64,000 nt of DNA from an uncultured Pseudomonadota bacterium. GTDB lineage: Bacteria > Pseudomonadota > Gammaproteobacteria > Burkholderiales > SG8-39. The DNA is taken from assembly GCA_903909415.1 (NCBI GenBank), contig CAIVVS010000055.1, positions 5,789 through 69,788 on the forward strand, given 5' to 3'. The notes beneath the pieces are model-generated. The model was not told the origin of the DNA and did not search any database. It saw only the letters and a program-made list of their open reading frames with translations. Within the stretch, counting starts at the first letter, position 1; each line of letters starts with the position of its first letter. The position numbers and the translations under genes are program-made. This document shows positions 59,022 to 64,000 of this stretch, in pieces.

Positions 59022-60257
59022 GTGGACATCGCAGTCATAGGCGGCGGCATAGGCGGCCTGGCCACCGCGCTCTACCTGCACCGCGCCGGCATCCCCTGCC
59101 GGGTGTACGAGGCGGTGACCGAATACCGCCCGCTGGGCGTGGGCATCAACCTGTTCCCGCACGCGGTGCGCCGCCTGTTCGAACTCGGCCTGGGCGAGGC
59201 CATGGCCGCGCGCGGCGTCGAGGCGCGCGAGTTCACCTTCTACAACCAGCACGGCCAGCTGATCTACAAGGAACCGAGCGGGCGCCTGGCCGGCTACGAC
59301 TGGCCGCACTTCTCCTTCCATCGCCACGACCTGCACCAGGTGCTGTACGAGGCGGTGTGCGCGCGCCTGGGCGCGGACGCGGTGGTGCTGGGCCGCAAGT
59401 GCGCCGGGGTCGACCAGGACGAGCGCGGCGTCACGGTGCGCTTCAACGACGCCGCCAGCGGCGAGCCGCTGCCCGTCGTGAAAGCCGGCGCGGCGATCGC
59501 CTGCGACGGCTTCCATTCGGCGGTGCGCCGCCAGTTCCATCCCGACGAAGGCCCGCCGCAGTTCGGCGGCATCAACCTGTGGCGCGGCGTTACGCGCGGC
59601 CAGCCTTTCCTCTCCGGCGCCAGCCTCACGCGCTGCGGCCCGCTCAAGGACGGCAAGCTGGTGGTCTACCCGGTGCGCAACCACGCCGACGGCAGCCAGA
59701 CCATCAACTGGGCCGCCGAGGTGCAGCAGTCCACCTGGAGCGAGAACGACTGGAACCGGTCCGGGCGGCTGGAGGACTTCCTGCCCTGGTTCGAGCGCCG
59801 CAGCTTCGACTGGCTGGACATCCCCGACCTGCTGCGGCGCGCCGAGTTCATCCTCGAGTACCCGATGGTGGACCGCGATCCCATCGACCGCTGGAGCTTC
59901 GGGCGAGTGACCCTGCTGGGCGATGCGGCGCACCCGATGTACCCGCGCGGCGGCAACGGCGGCGCGCAGTCCATCCTGGATGCCGAGTGCATCGCGGCGC
60001 AACTGGTCGCGCTGCGCGACCCGGCGCGCGCCTTCGAGGCCTACGAGGCCGAACGCCGTCCCAAGACCACGCGCATCGTGATGACCAACCGCAGCACGCC
60101 GCCGGACGCCATCATCGAGACGGTGGAGGCGATGACCGGCGGCAAGCCGTTCTCGCGCATCGAGGACGTGATCAGCCCGGAGAAGCTGCGCGAGATCTCC
60201 GAGGGCTACAAGCAGGTGACCAGCTGGGACGTGGCCGCGGTGAACAAGGCGGCCTGA
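59022..60257 (+). CDS. FAD-dependent monooxygenase, PhzS/NicC-like
   Basis: The 411-residue protein has the dinucleotide motif IGGGIGGLATALYLHRAG, a DG-type segment AIACDGFHSAVRR, and GDAAHPMYPRGGNGGAQSIL, close in form to PhzS and to flavin monooxygenases such as salicylate or 6-hydroxynicotinate hydroxylase. It would hydroxylate (often decarboxylatively) an aromatic or N-heteroaromatic acid using NAD(P)H and O2. GTG 59022 places the Rossmann strand at residue 2; the region upstream has only GAGGCAGGCAGC as a weak binding site. It is convergent with two dienelactone hydrolase genes. Confidence 0.88.
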   Translation: MDIAVIGGGIGGLATALYLHRAGIPCRVYEAVTEYRPLGVGINLFPHAVRRLFELGLGEAMAARGVEAREFTFYNQHGQLIYKEPSGRLAGYDWPHFSFHRHDLHQVLYEAVCARLGADAVVLGRKCAGVDQDERGVTVRFNDAASGEPLPVVKAGAAIACDGFHSAVRRQFHPDEGPPQFGGINLWRGVTRGQPFLSGASLTRCGPLKDGKLVVYPVRNHADGSQTINWAAEVQQSTWSENDWNRSGRLEDFLPWFERRSFDWLDIPDLLRRAEFILEYPMVDRDPIDRWSFGRVTLLGDAAHPMYPRGGNGGAQSILDAECIAAQLVALRDPARAFEAYEAERRPKTTRIVMTNRSTPPDAIIETVEAMTGGKPFSRIEDVISPEKLREISEGYKQVTSWDVAAVNKAA

Positions 60258-60269
60258 GGGCTGCCCTGC

Positions 60270-60968
60270 TTACAGGGACGCCACCAAGGCGTCGACCCGC
60301 TCACCCGCGAGCTTCGCCGCCGCCGCGTCATAGGTGGGGCGCACGCTGTTGAAGAAGGAATGCCCGGCCTCGTAGAGGTGCGGCACCACGCTGGCATGCC
60401 CCTTGGTCGCGCCCAGCACCTTGTCGATCTCAGCCATAGGCACGTGCGGGTCGTTGCGTCCGTAGTGCAGCTGCACCGGCACGCGGATGGACGGCGCATC
60501 GGCGAGGAAGTCGCCTATGCCCAGCGCGTAGAAGGCTGCCGCCGCGTCCACGTCCGAGCGCGCGGCCGCCAGCCAGGCCAGGGTGCCGCCGGCGCAGAAG
60601 CCGACCGCCACCACCTTGCCCGAGCAGGCGGGCGCAGCACGCAGCCGCGCCACCGCGAGCTTCAGGTCCAGCGGGATCTGCTGGAAGTCGAAGGTCTTGA
60701 GCCGGTCGAAGGCGACCTGGCGTTCCGGGTTGTCGTAGCCCTGGGTGCTGGTGACCTCCGAGCGCCAGAACACGTTGGGCACCATGGCGGCGTGGCCGCG
60801 AGCCGCCCAGCCGTCGGCCAGCGCCCGCATCGGGCCGTTGATGCCGAACATCTCGGACAGGATCAGGATGGCGGGTTTCCTGCCTGCATTGCCTGCGACG
60901 GGACTCGACAGGTAAGCGTCGAAGAAGCGCGGGCCTTCCTGCGCGAGGAGGACGGTCTCGGTGGTCAT
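60270..60968 (-). CDS. Dienelactone hydrolase family protein 1
   Basis: The 232-residue alpha/beta hydrolase has the nucleophile elbow VGFCAGG with a catalytic Cys (as in dienelactone hydrolase ClcD), an Asp near LHYGRNDPHVP and a His in YEAGHSFFN. It hydrolyses lactones formed after ring cleavage of (chloro)aromatics. The N-terminus TTETVLLAQEGPRFFDAYL fits the family start. It is 27 bases after a second gene of the same family. Confidence 0.88.
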   Translation of the reverse strand: MTTETVLLAQEGPRFFDAYLSSPVAGNAGRKPAILILSEMFGINGPMRALADGWAARGHAAMVPNVFWRSEVTSTQGYDNPERQVAFDRLKTFDFQQIPLDLKLAVARLRAAPACSGKVVAVGFCAGGTLAWLAAARSDVDAAAAFYALGIGDFLADAPSIRVPVQLHYGRNDPHVPMAEIDKVLGATKGHASVVPHLYEAGHSFFNSVRPTYDAAAAKLAGERVDALVASL

Positions 60969-60995
60969 GGTGCCTGCCCGGTTACTGCTTCAGGC

Positions 60996-61688
60996 TCATT
61001 TCAGATACAGGTCGAAAAAGGCTTCCAGCTCGGCCCACGAACCGTGCGCGGCGCGGTGCCGGTAGCGATCGGTGTTGGTGAAGTTGTGGAAGGCATGCCC
61101 GGCGTCACGGTACATATGGAACTCGTGCCACTTGCCCAGGCGCGTGAGTTCCGCGGCGATCTTCGCCACGTCGTCCGGCGAGGGGTTGGTGTCCTCGGCG
61201 CCGAAGAAGCCGATCACCGGGCAGGCGATGGACTCGCTGCGCTCGAACGGGCTCGGGCCCTCGCCCAGCGCCTTCATGATGTTGCCGCCGTAGAACACGG
61301 CGGCGGCCTTGAACGCGGGGTTGCTGCCGGCGGCGAGGTAGCTCACCCGTCCGCCCATGCAGAACCCCATCACGCCCAGCTTGGCCGCGCCCGCATCCGT
61401 CAGCTTGGCCGCCGCGGCGTTCACGTCGGCCATGATCTCCGCGTCCTTGAGCAGCTTGGTGCGCTCGACCCCGTCGATGCCGGCGGCCTGCCGATGGAAC
61501 AGGTCGGGCGCGATCGCGGCATAACCGGCGCGCATCAGGCGATGCACTGCATCCTGTATCGGGCCGTCCAGGCCCGGCGCATGGTGCGCGATCACCACGC
61601 CGGGCGGGTGCTTCACATGGTCGGGCACGCCCATGTAGGCCTTCATCGCCGCGCCACCGACCTGCACCGTGTTCCAGTTGATGGTCAT
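60996..61688 (-). CDS. Dienelactone hydrolase family protein 2
   Basis: The 230-residue paralog has nucleophile motif MGFCMGGR (Cys), Asp in FFGAEDTNPSPD and His in DAGHAFHNF. It is diverged from the downstream copy (different N-terminus and lid), so the two probably act on different substrates rather than being a recent duplication. The 51 bases between its start and the thiolase stop hold copy C of the AT-rich AAGTGGCTGAT element, and GAGGCTCC precedes the ATG. Confidence 0.88.
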   Translation of the reverse strand: MTINWNTVQVGGAAMKAYMGVPDHVKHPPGVVIAHHAPGLDGPIQDAVHRLMRAGYAAIAPDLFHRQAAGIDGVERTKLLKDAEIMADVNAAAAKLTDAGAAKLGVMGFCMGGRVSYLAAGSNPAFKAAAVFYGGNIMKALGEGPSPFERSESIACPVIGFFGAEDTNPSPDDVAKIAAELTRLGKWHEFHMYRDAGHAFHNFTNTDRYRHRAAHGSWAELEAFFDLYLK

Positions 61689-61700
61689 TGGAGCCTCTTA

Positions 61701-61730
61701 AAATATTTAATATAATCAGCCACTTGTGTC
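61701..61730 (-). repeat. AT-rich AAGTGGCTGAT element, copy C
   Basis: On the minus strand ACAAGTGGCTGATTATATTA lies between the thiolase stop and the dienelactone hydrolase start, with the start codon 26 bases downstream. The placement matches copy A, upstream of moxR, where the gap is 22 bases. Confidence 0.6.
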
Positions 61731-61739
61731 GTTTTCGGC

Positions 61740-62924
61740 CTAAATCCGCTCGAAGATCGCCGCGATCCCCTGCCCGCCACCTATGCACATGGTCACCAGC
61801 GCGTACCTGCCGCCGGTGCGGTGCAGTTCATGGATCGCCTTCACCGTGAGCAGCGCGCCGGTGGCGCCGATCGGGTGGCCGAGCGCGACCGCGCCGCCGT
61901 TCGGGTTCACCTTGGCCGGGTCCAGGCCCAGGTCGCGCGTCACGCTCATGGCCTGGACAGCAAAGGCCTCGTTGGACTCGATCACGTCCATCTGCGAGGG
62001 CTTCATGCCGGTCTTCTCGAACAGCCGGCGCACCGCGGGGATGGGGCCCAGGCCCATCAACTGCGGCTCGACGCCGGCGTGCGAGTAGGCGACCAGGCGC
62101 GCCAGCGGCTTGGCGCCGGCGCGCACCGCGGCGCCCGATTCCATCATCACCACGGTCGCGCCCGCGTCGTTGATGCCCGAGGCATTGCCCGCGGTCACCG
62201 TGCCGTCCTTCTTGAACACCGGCTTGAGCTTGGAGAAGTCCTCGGCCTTGGCGTCGTGGCGGGTGTGCTCGTCGGTGTCGAAGGACACCGCGCCCTTCTT
62301 CGACTTCACCTCGAGCGGCACGATCTGGCCCTTGAAATGCCCGGCCTTGATCGCCGCCGACGCGCGCCGGTGCGATTCCAGCGCGAAGGCGTCCTGCTCC
62401 TCGCGCGTGATGCCGTACTTGGCGGCGATGTTCTCGGCGGTGATGCCCATGTGGCCGTGGCCGAAGGGATCGTGCAGCGCGGCGGTCATCATGTCCACCA
62501 CCGCGGCGTCGCCCATGCGCTGGCCCCAGCGCCCCGAGGGCAGCACGTAGGCCGCGCGGCTCATGCTCTCGGCGCCGCCGCCGATCGCGACCTCGCAGTC
62601 GCCCAGCAGGATGTACTGGGAGGCGCTGACGATGGCCTGCAGGCCGCTGCCGCACAGCCGGTTGACCGTCAGGCAGGGCGTGCCCACCGGCAGGCCGCCG
62701 TCGAGCGCCGCGACGCGCGACAGGTACATGTCGCGCGCCTCGCCGTGCACCACGCTGCCGAACACCGCGTGGCCGACGATCGCCGGGTCGATGCCCGCGC
62801 GCTTGACCGACTCGCGCACCACGGTCGCGCCCAGCGCGGTCGCGGGCATGTCCTTGAGCGAGCCGCCGTAGCCGCCTATCGCGGTGCGCACCGCCGACAC
62901 CACCACCACTTCGCGTTGAGCCAT
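61740..62924 (-). CDS. Thiolase (acetyl-CoA acetyltransferase family)
   Basis: The 394-residue enzyme has all thiolase catalytic residues: Cys in [13 protein letters not shown], His in [11 protein letters not shown] and Cys in [11 protein letters not shown]. It may carry out the last thiolytic step of an aromatic or dicarboxylate pathway (beta-ketoadipyl-CoA type) or biosynthetic condensation; sequence alone does not decide. It starts three bases after the rimO stop on the same strand, and leads on to the dienelactone hydrolases. Confidence 0.93.
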   Translation of the reverse strand: MAQREVVVVSAVRTAIGGYGGSLKDMPATALGATVVRESVKRAGIDPAIVGHAVFGSVVHGEARDMYLSRVAALDGGLPVGTPCLTVNRLCGSGLQAIVSASQYILLGDCEVAIGGGAESMSRAAYVLPSGRWGQRMGDAAVVDMMTAALHDPFGHGHMGITAENIAAKYGITREEQDAFALESHRRASAAIKAGHFKGQIVPLEVKSKKGAVSFDTDEHTRHDAKAEDFSKLKPVFKKDGTVTAGNASGINDAGATVVMMESGAAVRAGAKPLARLVAYSHAGVEPQLMGLGPIPAVRRLFEKTGMKPSQMDVIESNEAFAVQAMSVTRDLGLDPAKVNPNGGAVALGHPIGATGALLTVKAIHELHRTGGRYALVTMCIGGGQGIAAIFERI

Positions 62925-62926
62925 GT

Positions 62927-64000
62927 TCAGTTCCTCCGTTTTTTCTCTTTGAGCGTGCCGGCCAGGTCGTGCGCGTCGGCACCGGTGATGGTGACCTCGG
63001 CCCAGTCGCCCACGCGCAGTCCCGCGCCGTCGGTGACATGCACCACGCCGTCGATCTCCGGCGCGTCGGCCGCCGAGCGCGCGATCGCGCCCTGTTCGGT
63101 CACCGCGTCCACCAGCACGCGCAGCCGCTGCCCCACGCGCGCCTTGAGCCGGCGGCGGCTGATCTTCTCCTGCACCTGCATGAAGCGCGCGCGGCGTTCC
63201 TCGCGCACCTCGTCCGGCAGCATGCCGGGCAAGTCATTGGCAGCGGCCCCATCGACCGGCGAATCGGCGAAGCAGCCCACGCGGTCCAGCTCCGCTTCCT
63301 CGAGGTAGCCGAGCAGCTCGCGGAACTCGGCCTCGGTCTCGCCCGGGAAGCCGGCGATGAAGGTCGAGCGGATGGTGATCTCCGGGCAGATCGCGCGCCA
63401 GGCGCGGATGCGCTCCAGGTTGGACTCGCCGCTGGCCGGGCGCTTCATCAGCTTGAGGATGCGCGGGTTGGCATGCTGGAAGGGCACGTCGATGTAGGGC
63501 AGGATCTTGCCCTCGGCCATCAGCGGGATGACCGCGTCCACCGTCGGGTAGGGATAGACGTAGTGCAGGCGCACCCAAGGCGCCTCGCCGTTGGGGCCTG
63601 CCAGCTGGCCGAGTGCGGTGGCCAGTTCCAGCATGCGCGTCTTCATCGGGCGGCCGTTCCAGAAACCGGTGCGGTACTTCAGGTCCACGCCGTAGGCGCT
63701 GGTGTCCTGCGAGATCACCAGCAGTTCCTTCACACCGGCGCGCACCAGCGACTCGGCCTCGTCCATCACGTCGCCCACCGGGCGGCTGTCAAGGTCGCCG
63801 CGCATGGACGGGATGATGCAGAAGCTGCAGCGGTGGTTGCAGCCCTCGGAGATCTTCAGGTAGGCGTAGTGCTTGGGCGTGAGCTTGATGCCCTGCGCCG
63901 GCACCAGGTCGGTGTACGGGTCGTGCGGCCTGGGCAGGTGGCGGTGGACGACGTCCATCACCTCGTCGGTTGCGTGCGGACCGGTGACGGCCAGCACCCG
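62927..64000 (-). CDS. rimO: Ribosomal protein S12 methylthiotransferase RimO, C-terminal part
   Basis: The N-terminus lies beyond the right window edge; 358 residues are visible. The radical-SAM cluster motif [12 protein letters not shown] (Cys-x3-Cys-x2-Cys) is complete, followed by [16 protein letters not shown] and the RimO-type segment [22 protein letters not shown]-terminal TRAM domain follows ([21 protein letters not shown], named here only by position about 300-355). RimO adds a methylthio group to an Asp of S12. It is a housekeeping gene directly upstream of the thiolase gene. Confidence 0.95.
   Translation of the reverse strand, partial: RVLAVTGPHATDEVMDVVHRHLPRPHDPYTDLVPAQGIKLTPKHYAYLKISEGCNHRCSFCIIPSMRGDLDSRPVGDVMDEAESLVRAGVKELLVISQDTSAYGVDLKYRTGFWNGRPMKTRMLELATALGQLAGPNGEAPWVRLHYVYPYPTVDAVIPLMAEGKILPYIDVPFQHANPRILKLMKRPASGESNLERIRAWRAICPEITIRSTFIAGFPGETEAEFRELLGYLEEAELDRVGCFADSPVDGAAANDLPGMLPDEVREERRARFMQVQEKISRRRLKARVGQRLRVLVDAVTEQGAIARSAADAPEIDGVVHVTDGAGLRVGDWAEVTITGADAHDLAGTLKEKKRRN

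Overview
The window is about 70 percent GC, densely packed, and reads like accessory catabolic DNA from an aerobic betaproteobacterium, most likely Burkholderiales. The main clue is eight Bug/TctC-type periplasmic solute-binding proteins in 64 kb, an expansion typical of Bordetella, Cupriavidus, Variovorax and relatives. They sit among Rieske, molybdenum, flavin, diiron and extradiol oxygenases. I saw no tRNA, rRNA, CRISPR array, integrase or complete insertion sequence. Species assignment is inference.

Layout. 1-790: end of a DMT permease and a small Cys-rich protein. 804-4744: an FCD-type GntR regulator divergent from an amidohydrolase, then an ABC exporter. 4770-5780: a Tat-exported LigI-like amidohydrolase. 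5913-12410: PanE-like reductase, VWA, DUF58, MoxR and a trypsin-like protease on the minus strand, with a second VWA protein divergent. 12441-13885: two tandem paralogous secreted proteins, divergent from a YtcJ-like amidohydrolase (13955-15619). 15752-19639: a Bug protein, SelD, a Tat-exported transglutaminase-like protein and a TlpA-like thioredoxin. 19671-24428: a two-component Rieske dioxygenase operon with two small proteins, MmgE/PrpD and a Bug protein.

25063-45309 looks like one catabolic region. A minus-strand operon carries the molybdopterin subunit of a xanthine-dehydrogenase-type hydroxylase, an ABC importer, a cupin, an esterase and a Bug protein. Divergent from it are the FAD and 2Fe-2S subunits of that hydroxylase, RidA, two isochorismatase-fold hydrolases, a Bug protein, and an unusual pair: a biotin-carrier-like protein with His in place of the biotinyl Lys, plus a carboxyltransferase-like TIM barrel. 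Then come a Dph6-like ATP pyrophosphatase, an ornithine-cyclodeaminase-family protein, an enamidase-like amidohydrolase, an IclR regulator and an M29-like protein. The gene content suggests hydroxylation, hydrolytic opening and deamidation of an N-heterocycle; the substrate is unknown.

45605-62924 is a second aromatic region: VOC protein, NmrA-like protein, MhpA-type monooxygenase with a DUF2783 partner, PaaA/BoxB-like diiron protein, a benzoate-CoA-ligase-like enzyme with an apparent +1 frameshift, extradiol dioxygenase, CmcJ/NvfI-family oxidase, 3-hydroxyanthranilate-dioxygenase-like cupin, a third isochorismatase-fold hydrolase, a PhzS/NicC-like monooxygenase, two dienelactone hydrolases and a thiolase. 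Housekeeping genes rsuA and rimO (cut by the right edge) are interspersed.

Non-coding signals worth attention: an AT-rich repeat (core AATCAGCCACTT) in four places, one copy forming exactly twelve in-frame codons of the MhpA-type gene; paired TTGC-N5-GCAA sites at matching distances from two start codons; AATCGAT palindromes beside the GntR regulator; a perfect 17-bp inverted repeat after the IclR gene; two triplets of REP-like hairpins; and four genes with a -10-like hexamer exactly six bases before the start codon.
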